A stretch of 64,000 nt of DNA from Armillaria gallica (Eukaryota; Basidiomycota; Agaricomycetes; Agaricales; Physalacriaceae): the NCBI GenBank assembly GCA_037576215.1, contig JBANDB010000004.1, positions 6,138,001 to 6,202,000 on the forward strand, given 5' to 3'. Positions 12,855 through 25,489 of the stretch are shown piece after piece. The position numbers and the translations under genes are program-made. Below the pieces are notes generated by a model. The model worked only from the letters and a program-made list of their open reading frames with translations, made no database searches and was not told the DNA's origin. Every line of letters starts with the position of its first letter. Within the stretch, counting starts at the first letter, position 1.

Positions 12855-13698
12855 CAGGTACGTTGTAGTCGACATCTAAGATATGCTAGATGATGATCTA
12901 GTTCAGGGAGTCAACTACCACCTATTCGATCTCTCGAAACCATCTTTCGTAATCAACATCCGTTGGCTGAGCGAAGCAACCAACCTGCAGTTTTGAGATA
13001 GCTCCATATCTGCATGCTCGAAGCTGTCAAGCCAGAATCGTTGGAAAAGTTTCTTTATTGGCATCATTGGATGGGTTACTTACCCATACTCGATACCCTT
13101 CCTCGAGTTGGTTCACTTCCATCTGCTGGCGGAGGAAAGGGATATTTGCGATCGGATGGCCAATGACTTTCAAGACAATGTGCTAACATCGTTGCTGAAA
13201 CTACGTTCCCTCGGGCTACTCGTACTAGTCGACTTCTCAGAGTAGAGGGGCCGCTTCATCTCACCCTCCTTCGTTAAGACGATATCTGATTTATTTACAC
13301 ACCATATTATTTGCGACTATATTTTTTTGGCGAACCAATGGCCTTGTACAAACGCTAAGATTTACCCGGTTTCCGTTACTTCTTTGGCTTCATTCTGCTG
13401 AGGCTGGCGCGGCGCTCAGCCAACAGTACCGGGGCCGTTGTAGTTGTCATTGGATGAGAATCATTCGATGTCCTCGTCAGGAATACCGGTTGCCCTGCGA
13501 TGATTCGCCGGGTGCGTGCATAGATCTGTTTTGTCACAACGACACTCAATTCACGAAGACGGAAAGCAATAGACATTCGCCCCGCATTGACCTTCTGGGC
13601 TCGTACATAAATACAACTGCTGTCATCGAAGGACGACTAGAACTGGGTGAGCACGACAAAGCGATGGAGCAGATGATAAAACTCACCCTTAGGTTTAC
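12855..13698. other. Convergent intergenic region
   Basis: This lies between the ends of HNH1 (+) and SGNH1 (-). It contains about 270 bp (12,895-13,165) missing from the second copy. A small plus frame, 13,454-13,720 (88 codons), is also open in copy 2 at 42,018-42,287, but it lies antisense to the SGNH 3' end and is probably a by-product of the near-identical copies. Confidence 0.5.
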
Positions 13699-15285
13699 TC
13701 ATACGGTAGTAGCCCACTGAGACGCCGGGCTTAAGTTGAAATTATTCGCCAGCCAGTTTGTAAACTCCCCCGCAATCTTCTGATGACCCGCAACATTTGG
13801 ATGCGAATTACTGTTAGCACCAGTCAGTCAATGAGATACCGGAAGGGATTAGTGAAAGTATACTCTGGGAATATATCGGCATACGTAGCTACGAGGTGGA
13901 CATTGGGATCCTGGCTGTCATGAATGAGTATCAGAGGGGTCTAGTTCCTGTTAGAGTATCGGTACCTCATATTGACTATCTGCTGGTAACTTCCGACATA
14001 GTAATAACCGACGGAGCCATCGGGTTGGGGCCAACCCCACTGGAGATTACTGATAGATGAATGATACGGGCAGGAAGGATATGTCACAGCCACATACGGG
14101 TGTAAACACAAAGATTGGTTGGTCGGGGTAGTACTGACGGAGGCGTTTGATGAAGGCAAGGTATATCTGGAATGTGTCGTTGCATTAGAATCGTTCGCAT
14201 CGCATCGCATACCATCCATACACTCACTTGGACAAACTGAGACGCTGAAACGTGAGAGACGTCGTTTGCTCTATATAAACTACGTCAGGACTTGATCCTG
14301 CAAGTAGGCTCGAAGGCGAAATCACCCTATATGAATGACGATATGCGTAGGAGTCGGCTTGTCGCGAGAGAAATCCCACGGGGTCGTATAATTGTAGTCA
14401 GGAGTAGTAGCATAGTTAGAATCCTCGGTCTAGGAGTAATTTCAGCAGCAACTTTTCCACAGTCATACTCTTCACCATACATCGAAGAATTGGACAGACA
14501 TTCCGTGGGTATTGTACTACGATTGTACATCCTAAGGGTGGGTTAGTCTTCATTACCGAGTAGCTGACCAGAAAACTAACCGCCAAAGTGATTCCTGGCT
14601 GGGCGATGACGGTATGTTCTGCCTTGAGCCGTTCTCCGACAATAAAAGGCCACGCTTGGTCTACGCCCATAGGCAGATATTGTCCCTATACAATTTCAGA
14701 GTCTGACTGAGAAAAAGTCCAAGGATCCTTACCGCAGATAAGGAATCGCCTATGAATAAGAAATTAACATCCGCGGGCTGGTATGGGAGTAGGATCGCGT
14801 CCTATGGAATATTCGTTATCAATTGTTATTCTCAAAGCATAGAAGCTTACCGAGTTCAATACTAGGTTTTGAAGAAGTATCTGATTGTTCTGCCAACCCC
14901 AGGCGTTGATGCGGACGACGCTACCACTCGGGGATGGGTTCCCCAAAGGGATGCCATTCGTTCCGGGAAAGACATCTACGGATGTAAAGTTCTGATAATC
15001 GATAGATACCCCAATGCTGGCCGGGGACGACGTGTAGGTATCCAGATTCAGAGAGAGCGTGGTTAGATTTTGAACATGCAGCTTGAATCCCGTGCCTGGC
15101 CTGTAACAGTGTCATAAATTGATAACGATTGGAACCCTGCTACAGGAAACGCACCACCAGCTTCCTGGAGCGGAATCCCAACGTCCATGAAAGTAGATTC
15201 GAGGGTCATTATTCGCAATCGTCAAACCAGCTGTGTAGACGACCGCTGTAGATAGGATGAAGCACAGAGACTTTGTGAAGAACAT
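13699..15285 (-). pseudogene. SGNH esterase, copy 1, disrupted
   Basis: This has the same ten-exon layout as the intact copy at 42,266-43,862. The signal-like start MFFTKSLCFILSTAVVYTAG, the block I motif IGDSLSA (14,733-14,801), IGAND and SHPNVAGHQKI can all be read on the minus strand. It carries two nonsense changes: TGG to TAG in exon 5 (near 14,516-14,520), and TTA to TAG near 13,944 within exon 9. A 15-bp in-frame deletion removes the DTSGWV context upstream of the catalytic Asp/His exon. It should therefore give at most a truncated protein lacking the catalytic His. Confidence 0.85.
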
Positions 15286-16268
15286 GCTGGAGGCAAGGTG
15301 AGGCTTGCAGTAGGCCTGCGTCATCTGTCGAACTGTAGTCTTGGTCAGACGCAAGAGGCTCCCGTCGATTCACCGGCAGGTAAATCTTTAGGCCCAAGCT
15401 GTTTGTATTCCCTTTCGCGAGGAATATCCGGGTCCATAGTGGTATGTGACCTGACATCTCTGCATCCGAAAATCACCCAGGAATCAGGATTGTCTGTAAC
15501 CTACCGAGCCATGAGGCTCAATCTGCTTAATATCACTGCGAAGACCACCGCACGAGATCATTCTGAATGTATTCGTCAGCCTTATCTTTGAACAACGATG
15601 TATCACAATTACCGGTGACGGGTTTTATTGAAATTATTTGATACGCCCAGAAGATGCTGGAGTCCTGATGTCATTCAATAGCTCAACGGCAAAAGCGCAG
15701 AAGTGTGGCAGTGCAACGCACCCGAATCACGCCACAGTTCCTTACCTAGCACATGCATACCCACGCATTAGAAAGCGATTCGTCGATCCTGTGTACCAGT
15801 GCTTATCGTCAATCGCTGTCGAAGAGAGAAAGCGAGACGCGCTCCACAATACAACGTTTTCGACACGTTTCGGCCACTCCATCCTACTCGAGTACAAAGC
15901 GCCGAGAAAAAGGTCGACGATGCTTGAAAATGTGATGGGTAGTGAAAGTCATGGCGGTAGCTGATGAAAAGAGTAACGTGATGGCCACCGCTCTTTCGGT
16001 CGAATGCGACTCTTTTGTAATTTGCCATACAATGGGTTATGTGCAAGGTAGAATTTTGGTCTACCAATGTTCGCGCAATTTTTTTCGCAGTGCTGATATT
16101 CATGTGGTTGTCTGCTACTTCTTTTACTTCATCACGGCACTCATTTTCAAGCCAAATCAGCCACAGCGCTATATGTTTGTGCACTTCTAAGAAGGTTCGG
16201 AATAATAAGCAAGATTTCGCGGCAAGAACGTGATTAACACCAGCTATTACAGTATGAGAAATGAAGAG
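15286..16268. other. SGNH upstream region with a short family M piece
   Basis: The block-B similarity continues through here. A stretch at about 15,635-15,715 (TTTGATACGCCCAGAAG onward) matches the family M segments at 27,787 and 23,870. The open frames at 15,638-15,964 and 15,768-16,184 overlap on opposite strands and are not supported. Confidence 0.45.
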
Positions 16269-16707
16269 TTCCGAGTCCTGTGTATACAGGATTCGGTCTT
16301 CGCAACCTGAGCTCTAAATGTGGCTGTGTATTTGGATTCTCCGAAAGTCCCCTTTTGGGGAATCACGTGTATTCCCTACGTCATTTCCTCCAGGAGCATT
16401 GATGCCCTTTTCAACCCTTTTTGCTCCTCTTCGTTTCTTCTCAGCTCGCTCGTTCCCCCGCAATCTAATCTTCAAGCAATGCATATCTGTCAGTTCTTGC
16501 AAGCAAAGCTCCACTATAGTGTGCACACAATGCGGCACTTCTTGTCTTGAAAGTTCACGATTTTCTTCTCAATCATGATCTGAGTCGAGTAAGTTCTTTG
16601 ATTTTATATCATGCCGTTTTTTTAGTCCCAGAACATTGAGGGTTCTGAATACTGATATGGCAAATGTTCAGAGTCAGAGTCAGCACTAGAACCCCACCAC
16701 GTTGTCA
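16269..16707. other. No recognisable gene
   Basis: The start of this stretch is the end of block B. Pyrimidine-rich plus-strand frames near 16,318-16,578 resemble nothing known. Confidence 0.45.
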
Positions 16708-17843
16708 ATGGTCATCTCCACTCTCAACATTCAAGAGACTCTCAAAGCGCTGCGCCACATGATCTTGGAGAAGAACAGTGACAAGCTCATCCAAGACTAG
16801 TTCTGGCGCACGATGGAGGTCGACATCGACATGGGTGTGGAGATCATTCAAGGCATTGAAAAGGGGAATTTGAAAGGAGACACCGATGCTGGTACGAGTC
16901 GAACACTCCTTTTTTTCTGAGCTTCATGGCCTTACAGCGACGTACCACGTGTTGACGCTCGTCAACCTCGTCTTGATCCACTCCGAGTAGCAGAAATTGT
17001 TCAAAGACTTCAGTGCTGTCGGCCGGGATCTCGCAGTCAATGTCATCGCTCCCAGGGCCCACCAGCCCAAAGACGTTGATGAGGGTCATTTTCTCCTGAC
17101 AAGGAGAGGTTTGAAACTTGGGTTCCCGAGGTGAATGGCCAGTCAGACACTATTGGTTCGAAGGTCGAAAGGTTCGTTAACGCCGAGGTCAGCACGAGCG
17201 ATGAAGAAGGGGTAAAGGTCTCAGATATCATGGCAAAAGTCAAGGTTTGTGGTAATCCGCCTCGGCGCAACATTGCATACTCACCACACGTCCAGAATGG
17301 TCTATCGAACGTGTCGGCAGCACAGGGATCATGGCGAACATCAAGGGAAGCAATTTTGACTGAGGATCATTATCTCAGGGAAATACAGGAGCAGTGGATT
17401 TGGAGGGCGTAGAAGGTATCATTTTGTTGGTTATCATTTCACTCGTATTCTGACGTCCTACATGTGGCTCGTAGTCGAGTGTCAGAAACATAATGATTAT
17501 CAAGACTCCTTGGACTGGTTGCTGGACTATATTGAGGAGTACGCAGGCCACCTGGCCATGGGCGAGACGCCGTAAATCGAGCACCGCTATGAGGCTGGAG
17601 AGGCCGTGAAGAACATAACTATGTTCCTTGCTTCTTTTTTCCCATCTCTTATCCCTCTTTCGAAGCTTTCAATACGCATTCGCTTAACTGCGCGCAATTC
17701 TGGAGCGCTTCGCCCATGGCTTGTTGATGGACATCATCCTCGACCCTTTCTGTGTGCTCATCGACGATGCCCAACGTGATCTTGAACAGCATGCCGTCAG
17801 CGCCTGCAAGATGCCCCGCCTCCCCTTCGGACATCTAACGCCC
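16708..17843 (+). pseudogene. Unrecognised multi-exon gene relic
   Basis: From the ATG at 16,708 a protein-like reading runs in pieces: STLNIQETLKALRHMILEKN, a TAG, then MEVDIDMGVEIIQGIEKGN, an intron-like GTACGA...TTACAG, then HVLTLVNLVLIHSE, another stop, and further pieces up to the ILERFAHGLLMDIILDPFCV stretch (17,698-17,760). The residue composition is that of a soluble helical protein. At least three in-frame stops or frame changes make it a relic. I considered the fungal HAM1-like family because of the helical character, but no diagnostic motif supports it. Confidence 0.4.
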
Positions 17844-18239
17844 CCATTTTTGACGATGACATATTTTGTCTGAATTTATAGTAATACACATTATTTATTC
17901 CTCTTCATTGCGATATCCACAATATCTTCAGCTTCGCCAAGATTCCCAAAATTTTTTGAGGACTCGGACTTGCCACGCTGGCGATGGCCCCCGGCTTCAT
18001 AATGTTAATGAATTCTCAATGTCTAGACGCTGACTTGTCACTCCACTATCTTCTAGTCAAGTCGGCTTTATGGGGATCATGCGAGAGTGATACCTGCCGA
18101 GCGTTAGCTGGAGCTAACTTCAAGGTTGAACGACGCGTGACGTCAGACATCGTACGGATTAAAAATATGTCAGTCTTCCACCGACTTCGTAATACTAATT
18201 ACATCGCATCTTCTCACGTCGCTCTCACGCATGGCCAAA
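17844..18239. other. No recognisable gene
   Basis: An AT-rich stretch follows the relic. The 118-codon plus frame at 17,984-18,340 runs into the P-module similarity and has no independent support. Confidence 0.4.
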
Positions 18240-18640
18240 CCTTGCAAATCAAAAGAAGTTTACTATCCAACTCGGACGTTCGAGCTTTTATGGTGGTCAG
18301 CTTGGTCTTTTCGACCTTCGAGCTGCTGTTTGGAGTTTGAACGCTGAATGTACCGAGTCGTCAGGAAGAAGGAACTTATCTCGCGAGACGTGAGTACACA
18401 TATAAACCACAAATAATTTTGCATACAAGTTCCTTGTCCAGATAAAGGAATCTTCACCGTAAAATACTTAGACGCAGCTATCGGTTTTTCTTAGTTCTCG
18501 TTCGCGACACGGACACTTGGCGGCAGAAACTATTCCAACGCGACTTGGAAGGCCTCCAACTTTTTCCTAACCCAAAAGAGTGTTCTGGCTGGTTTTTCGA
18601 GTTCTATATGTGTTCATGCTGTGTCTAGGCGTTGTCTTCC
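18240..18640 (+). pseudogene. P module, copy 1 (degenerate, upstream of CCR2)
   Basis: This is a diverged copy of sequence at 29,820-31,080 and 59,030-60,080. It has an exon-like stretch before the donor GTGAGTACACATA, a short intron ending TTGTCCAG then ATAAAGGAATCT, and a stretch (18,507-18,600) reading DTWRQKLFQRDLEGLQL then NPKECSG. The two later copies have TAG where this one has CAG (Gln). In turn this copy stops early after EFYMCSCCV. It is compressed relative to the others (about 400 bp against 1.3 kb). Function unrecognised. Confidence 0.5.
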
Positions 18641-18689
18641 TTTCTCCAAATATCGATCCCGACCCTCGCACTCGGGTAATGCGATCGTG

Positions 18690-18959
18690 GCTGTTGAGAT
18701 GAGACGGTTGCTTAGGGCGGTGGTCAAGGAGTTTTTTTTATTTAACTAAAATTCTATTCGAGACAGTACCCTGAGGGGGTGCCACCGTCGAAACGACGAG
18801 GGGATTCTTACACGATGCTCTTTAACTATGCCTCCCTCGAACGCATATAAATTCAACGAGTTAGTATTGCTGACAATAATCCGAGCACCCACTTTCTCAT
18901 CACCGTCGTTTCTAACACTGTAAAGATCCTCAGATTATCTGCCGCTCAACACCCTCATC
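18690..18959 (+). promoter_or_regulatory. Conserved CCR2 promoter region
   Basis: Two blocks are shared with the regions before CCR4 and CCR5: GACGGTTGCTTAGGGCGG (18,703-18,720 area) and TACCCTGAGGGGGTGCCACC with following GTCGAA (about 18,768-18,795). CTCGAACGCATATAAATT carries a TATA box at 18,846-18,851, about 110 bp before the ATG. These blocks persist while nearby sequence has diverged. Confidence 0.6.
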
Positions 18960-19175
18960 ATGTGTGTTATCGAGTGCTGCTGTTGGTGCAAGAAGGAGGT
19001 TTATTCTCCAAATTGCCGATGCGACAAGGTGGACCCTTTGCTCAAAGAGAACTATTGTTCGAGCTGCCCACCACGTAAAGCATCCAGCTCGCAGCTGTTT
19101 GACGTTACTACCAAGCCGTCGGGTACTAAACTTGCGGGTAATACCACTTACAATTTTAGGAGTGTCGAGAATTAA
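18960..19175 (+). CDS. CCR2, small six-cysteine protein
   Basis: The open frame of 71 residues starts MCVIECCCWCKKEVYS, continues with PNCRC and YCSSCPPR, and has a Ser/Thr/Lys tail. The cysteine layout matches CCR1, CCR4 and CCR5. Like CCR4 it has a donor-like GTAAT/GTAAC straight after the tail (near 19,138), so the mature end may be spliced. Splicing to TCTAAG|GTGTC would shorten the tail to KLAGV. It is preceded by the conserved promoter and a P module 330 bp upstream. It has no signal peptide. A zinc-binding fold is inferred only from cysteine pairing. Confidence 0.65.
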   Translation: MCVIECCCWCKKEVYSPNCRCDKVDPLLKENYCSSCPPRKASSSQLFDVTTKPSGTKLAGNTTYNFRSVEN

Positions 19176-19859
19176 TGTCTAAGGTGTCTAGGAAAATTAA
19201 ACACCCCATCTATGCCAGCCTTCTCTCTTCATCACCAGACTCGTCACTCGAAACTCGCAAATTGATTAAAGAGTGCGGGCGCTTTATTCAGGAAGGGAGG
19301 AGGAAGATATTTATTCTGGTCTATGTCCCTGAGAAGGAAACTGACCAGAGTCCGTACTACACAAATAAGTGCTACGGTACCGAACACTCTCTGGGCCAAA
19401 CTGATTCGGCTTAGCCCCCGTAAGGTACGACCTCTCAGAACTGACTTCAAAGGTGTGACTAGTAACTACTACTACAATAGTATCCACGGCTTACGATGAG
19501 ATAATCTACGTTGTGTAATTAATACTGGGGTCAATATAAAGTTCTTCGGTTGCGACTCGCTGCAACACATCGTGAACATAACGTCCAATCCTCGGGAGCA
19601 AGTTATGATATGATAGGAGTGTATGCCACATCTCAAGGGAAACGTTTCGGCACCTGTCTTCTGCCTTTGATCCCCTTTCTTTCAGGGAGGAACATATTTA
19701 TTTGGTCCTTCATATGCTGGTGTCCCTCCTCCCGACTTACATTAACAAAATCTAGACTCTACTGCCCATTTTCACCTACTATTACCTACGCCGTTTGAAA
19801 TATCTGTGAACTATATTCCTTACAGAAATTATATCAAAGTAGTGAAAGACCATAAAACT
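19176..19859. other. No recognisable gene
   Basis: An 79-codon frame at 19,175-19,414 begins at the possible second exon of CCR2 and is of mixed, charged composition. It has no partner in the other CCR loci. Nothing else is seen. Confidence 0.45.
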
Positions 19860-22150
19860 TTTCTTCTACGCTACCTTGTTAATCCAGGGCAATTCATTAG
19901 ACATGTACCATTCATCGGCATCCCCTGAAGATACGATCTGAGCGTTCTTAGAGCACACATGGCCAACGCGGGATAGGGGCGGACAGCCCGATGATTTCCA
20001 TCAGGGTTACGACGCGAACGTCGCCGATTTAGGCAAAGAACACCTGCTCTCCTGGCAGTGTCCCCAATAGCATGCCTTCCGGATTCGTCAGACGTAGGTT
20101 CTCTCATGTGATAGATCGTCCAGCTCTTCCGTCTGGATGAGAACGAAGAGCATCGTCAGCCGACTATAATTGAAACAAAGCGTTAGTAGCCAAACATGTG
20201 GTAGTGTGATTGACTTCATCACCTGAGTCCCGCTACGCATAAGTGTGCCCTGCAAAGTTGCGGTCGCCTAATCTACTGGGGTATCAAACCTATTCTTGAA
20301 GTCGTAGAATCTTACATCTTTGAGCCCTCAGACGATACTAGTAGCCCCCCCCCCCCCCCCTCTCCCCTCTTCCCCGTTTAAGGCGCATTCGCCAATGGTG
20401 GGGACAAAAACGCCTCGCCTTGTTAGGTGACTTCGAGGGCGTCAACTTTGAAGGTCAACCAGAGACGGGGAAGCAAATGGAGATTTGCCCGTTGATTGGC
20501 AGTAAATGCGGAAAATACAAAACGATAGTGATTCCATGATGTCCCAATGGTCAGGTAGAATTAGCATAGTCACGAACTCTGGTGGTGATCCAGACAAGTG
20601 TCTCCTATAGATGGAACTTCCCTCCTAGAGGGTGGCCAGAAATCGGTGATTTTGGAATCGATACGGAACGAGTTTAGAAACGGATCTCCCGTTCCTGTTC
20701 GGACTACATCTAACTTCCCTGGCCGGTCTTGCAACTTGGAATAGTGCGCAACAGGAAGCGTCTGGATGATGGAACAAGTATGTACACCGCAATTCAATTT
20801 TTGCAACTATAATAACGGAGAGCATTTCCGCTAAGCGTTGCATCGAAGTAAGACAGGCCTGGGGAATGATCTGGGGCCCGGGGGAGCTCATCATGGCTAT
20901 CACCAGTCAATGATCATATGGGACCCGAAACATAAGGTGGCACTGCTTCGTGGGCGCATGCATTTTACTGGATACGACGAATACGAGATTTTCGGAGATG
21001 ATGTTTTCCCAAGCAACGGAGCTGTTGAGCCCTGAGCTATTGATGGGTCCCTGAAGGTAACATGCGGATCGCGGGATAATGATACAAGATAGAGATAAGA
21101 TTATCAGGTTGTATCAGGAAATTACGCGTGTCGCGCCTACAAGATCGCGCAGGTAAGCGAGATTCTATATGTGAAGCCGGAAAAAAGGCGAGGAAAGGGG
21201 AGAGAAGCAGTAAGCAGAGTTATCCACAGATTACACCTGTCCGGTTGTATTTTGGCGCGAACGAGGAAGTGGTGGCGCCCATGATGGGACTAGTGATATA
21301 AGGTATCTGCATGGATGTGGTCAAAAAAGCGGCCTTCAGAGCATCGAGATATTTACCTGCGTAGGCGTCGATATACATCGCATGGTCTCGGCGTTCAAAC
21401 GCTCATTTCGGGAGAAACAGTGTCTGTCCGACTCTCAAAGGCCATAGATCCCAGTTCCACATCCACCTTGATGATGGATGGATCAGATTTGCCCAATTTT
21501 CAATCGTATCCTGACCACCCACTGGGCTCCCACGAGACGAAGCAAAGGCACTCATGGTCTTGAACTGGTAGGAGTTAACGACGTTATTCATGCGAGTTTC
21601 AGACAAGTGTTGTCCAATTTTTTGTCAACAAAGCATTCCGCGCAAGACCGTAGATTTCATGTAAATGAAAATGCCGACGCAGCGTGGATCCCACAGCCAC
21701 TGTCGGATACGGCCGATATGATATGGAATCCAGGTGACGCTCAATAGCTGGATGGTGACGTAAATAATTGCTAGCAGCGTTTGCCATTGCGCGCGTGGTC
21801 CATAGGCAGGACATCACAAGTTCTCTAGCACGCGCGGAAACGAACCCAGGCGACCGCTGTTCCAAAGCGAGACCTAGCAACGCGTGAGGTTCGAAAACAA
21901 AGTGATGAAACGAATTGAAAAGACATACATGCAATATATGGTGGCTCCACATGCGTGGTAGTTCCAAACATAACCGTCGGAAGGAATACGTGGAAGATCT
22001 AGGTTTCCAAGACGCGAACGCAGACTCGCTGTCACTCCACGCTATCCAACGACGGCGTCTAGACACACATTTAGTCACGTCATATGTCTGCCCAAGTATA
22101 TCGACCGGTTGAAACAGAGGTCGTCACCGCCTTGAGCCCTTTAGTGGGGA
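19860..22150 (-). pseudogene. Family M remnants (minus strand), copy 2
   Basis: Collinear with 8,640-10,880. Near 21,310-21,390 the minus strand reads HAMYIDAYAGKYLDALKAAF and continues open for about 30 more residues. Near 21,690-21,740 it reads WIPYHIGRIRQWLWD, flanked by hydrophobic residues. A 159-codon frame (21,599-22,078) crosses these in a different frame, showing the frameshifts. A run of C's at about 20,346-20,360 interrupts the copy. It was probably a multi-exon membrane protein; I do not recognise it. Confidence 0.45.
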
Positions 22151-22199
22151 ACGCATAATCCCATAAGGTTCGGGGGGCTATATGACGTTCAATACTTCA

Positions 22200-24440
22200 A
22201 TGACGACCCAAAAGTCTACGCACGTGGAGGCTGCTCGTCGAGCCGGAATGTCGTTCTGTAGTTTCCCAACAGGGCTCCTCCGGTCATGCCACTCTCCACT
22301 GTGATATCAAAGAATTGACAACTGTCGTGTCCCATGCAGAGCACCGCCCCAGTTGGAATGCGCGTTCGCACAGTTCTATGCCCAAGCACCTGCTTATCAA
22401 CAAGCTGGGAAGGACTTTGTCGATTTGTAATATTTGATCCTTCGTCGAAAATGTGCGCATATCTACCAGCGCTTGACATCAATTACGGCAAGCCGCCTAA
22501 GAGAAAACTAGACTCGTGTCATGATATAGCTACGACGTCCTACCCGTCTAAAGAGCATCCATAAACCTGGTGATTCGGCAATCGGGGATGATAAAACTTC
22601 CGAGATGAATCCTCGGACTGCGTGAAGCTTTACCCAGTCAGATCTTTCCACCTCGACGGGGTATCCTGCGCAACAAGGGGCGCGCACACAAGGAGTAGCC
22701 ATTGCACCGACCGCAAGACATCCTTTAAGGATAGAGAGCATTTCCGCCGAGCGGTTCATGGGAATGATCGAGACACTGGCTTGACGACCATGGCTTACAG
22801 CTGGTTACATATGGCCTGACAGGCAGTGGTGTTTTCGTGGATAATCAAAGAAGGTTCGTACTTCGTCACAAATCGTGTCTCGGGGATTTCGTAAAGGTCT
22901 TTGAGATTGCCGAATAGCAATACATCAGTCACAAACTCGTCAAGTCCCTAAACCACCAACCATTGTTTGTGACCAAGATCACCCTCTTCTCTGGCACAAA
23001 ACACATGCTGCTGTCAAACAGCTGTATGATGGATTTTGGATGATGTGGCACCGGCCGATCCTTTAGATCCTGGAATGTAACATGCGACCGGGTTATAGCG
23101 AAACGGAGATATAAGGGACAAGATGCTGACCGTCAGGAATTTCTGCGTATCGTACCAAAGGACCGCAGGTTGTCGGAACTACGAAGGTAGGGGCCATATA
23201 GAGCCGAAGTCATCCACGTTGCCCTCGGTCTATGGATGCCTTGATGCGAGTGAGAAAAAACCGTTGTTCGTAACACGGGGACATTTTCGTTCGTGTTAGC
23301 AGAAAGAGCTGGTGGTTCTTATTCAGCCGCTATGCTTCTTCCACGAGTTCCAGTCAGGTTGTGGCCATTTTGGCTCACGAAACCTTCTGCGTTCGAACGC
23401 ATATATAATCATAGAATAGAAGTCCCACTTTACTAGCATAAATGCCGTTGCTGGGTCCCACAGCCCATCCGATATGGCCGGTGAGATTTGACGCCCAGTA
23501 GCTCGACCGTGACGCGGACAATAGCTGGGTATATTTGTCATTGTATGCACGATCCATGGGGAGGGTGCCATGGGTTCTAAGACACGAAGGCGACCGCCGT
23601 TCCGGAGCAGGACCTAGCAAGAGATTCATATCCAAAGTAATAAAATGTGTTGAGAAGACGTACATGTACTTCTAATCGTTGCTGTAGCTCCACACATGTG
23701 GTATCCCAAGAACGAAGCTGTTGGATATCGCCCCCAGTTAAAAATCCAGGTTTCGCGCTCCCCAAGAGGCGTGGTCTCGTTATCTCCCCGGTTCCATATC
23801 GACCGGTTAAAAATGTTTTTGTTATGCTGGACCCAAGTCGTTGCTGTCCTGAGATCTATAGAGCGGATCTGATGTGCCCAATAGGTTCCGGGGTCTATAT
23901 GACATTCAATACCTCGACGACAACTCAAACAAAATCTACGTACGTAAAGGCTGCTGAGAAAACCTGGATAGCGCGTATTCGTTTCCCGACAATGGCACAA
24001 GGGTGAATATTCTGGAGTTTATTGGCTTCGCACGGTAAACCGGTTTGCGTATATCGGGAGGATAGTGTCCCTGAAATTGAAGGATCGTTCTGTGTTATCC
24101 AAGCGGGGTTTCGACGGTCGTACATCTTCGCTGTGATGCAACAGGCACGATTGCAGCGTCAGCATCGTCCGGGTTGGAAAGCTGTTTGTTGCCTTGTATT
24201 TGATCTAGGACAAAGCTCGTCGCCATCGGAAATGTGAGTATATCTACGCGTTCAATGTTAATTCCCGCTGAAAAGATAAAATAAGATGCTTACAAGGGCC
24301 ACATTCGAACGGCCCCGATGCCTTTCGACAACCGGCTTGACTAGTACAATCATTGAGAAAAGGTTTAACGATGCTGAAAGATGTGGCCCTTTAAGACGCC
24401 ACCGCAGAACTTCAGCAGTGCAGCCCGCTCAATATCCACG
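22200..24440 (-). pseudogene. Family M remnants (minus strand), copy 3
   Basis: A further diverged copy. 23,083-23,300 resembles 39,070-39,320. 23,330-23,680 resembles 10,440-10,740, with the minus reading GHIGWAVGPSNGIYASKVG. 23,860-24,240 resembles 27,780-28,170. The minus reading ESGMTGGALLGNY (22,260-22,300) recurs at 57,310 as ESGMTGRTLLAH. No frame is intact. Confidence 0.4.
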
Positions 24441-25489
24441 ACGGCGGGCGAGGAGTGAATGATGTTAGCGGCACGCGTAGGGAGGGGAAGGGATTGGGCA
24501 ACGTTCTTGGATGGCAGCGTTGAGCTGTGTCACAGTGATTCGAGCGGATTGTTGGATTGGATTCCTCGGATCACGGGCACCGGCCCGGTGTTGCCAATTC
24601 GATGTCACACAATGTGACATCCACCCTTTCATCGTCTTTCACCGTATACACAGGGATCGGGCCTATTCTTCTATCAGCTTTTCAGTCTGCACGCGACTAG
24701 GCTTCCATAAGCTTGCTTTCGCTGTACTCACACCGAGTATCGTAATAGTTTGGAACTCCGGCTCCCAGTGCTTCCACGGCTATTGACGGATATGCGGTCC
24801 GTGTGTTGTGATAATCTGTTCTTTGAAGTATTGCGTCTAATTTTCTGCTTAGTGAAAGGTATCTATGTCAACGCCCAGGACAGCCTCCAAGATCAATGGC
24901 AGTTGATTCTGATCCATTGTCATACAATACGACAAATTCTGTGCCAGTCCCGACTCTCTACCCCTGCGCCCTGCGCTTCTACCAGCTCACCCCACCTTGA
25001 TATGGCATGGAACATGATTAACCCCTGTAGCCGCTAATGGATACAAATAATATACTTGTATTTGGACAAACATAAGCTTTTTTCCACGATGAATAGCCAA
25101 TCGTCCCTCAATTACTCGTTAAGTAGTGTTTTCATGGTGGAGATGGTATCGAAAGCCGCAGGGAAGACGCTATATCAAAAGATCGTTATCGCCCATTTCG
25201 TGACTATAAAGTAGGCTGGTCACGAGCCTAACTGTAAAGTGCTTATTTATAATTAAGGGTCGCGAGCCCCGAGGGTGACCCTGCATATTAGGAATTGGGA
25301 CTCCTCGCGATCAACAGCCTACACTTGAAGTGTGCCTGGCTCGACTCGGAACACATAAAATCTAGTCAGCGTCGTCAATGGCTAAGCACCCACAGAGAAC
25401 TGTCATTTCTGAGCGAGGATCCTGGCCCTACTAGTAGGCGGTCCATACATTCCTTTCACTGCCTTCCCCTCTCGCGTTACTCTCTGGAT
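24441..25489. other. No recognisable gene; CCR3 upstream region
   Basis: Open frames at 24,511-24,786 and 24,750-25,037 have no support. TATA-like CTATAAAGT (about 25,202-25,210) and TTTATAATT (about 25,243) lie upstream of CCR3, but they are far from its ATG. Confidence 0.4.

Larger units (their letters stand above)
10270..16268. repeat. Duplicated block B, copy 1
   Basis: This block is homologous to about 39,430-44,842 in the same orientation. It covers the tail of the M remnants, HNH1, SGNH1 and about 1 kb beyond. Similarity stops abruptly after ATTACAGTATGAGAAATGAA near 16,268 (partner 44,842). About 270 bp near 12,895-13,165 is absent from copy 2. Confidence 0.85.

Noticed and set aside
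13454..13720. 88-codon plus frame open in both B copies
   Set aside because: It lies antisense to the SGNH 3' exon, and the copies are so similar there that shared openness is not evidence of coding.
20346..20360. C homopolymer as a functional element
   Set aside because: A simple slippage tract inside a pseudogene; it may also be a sequencing or assembly weak point.
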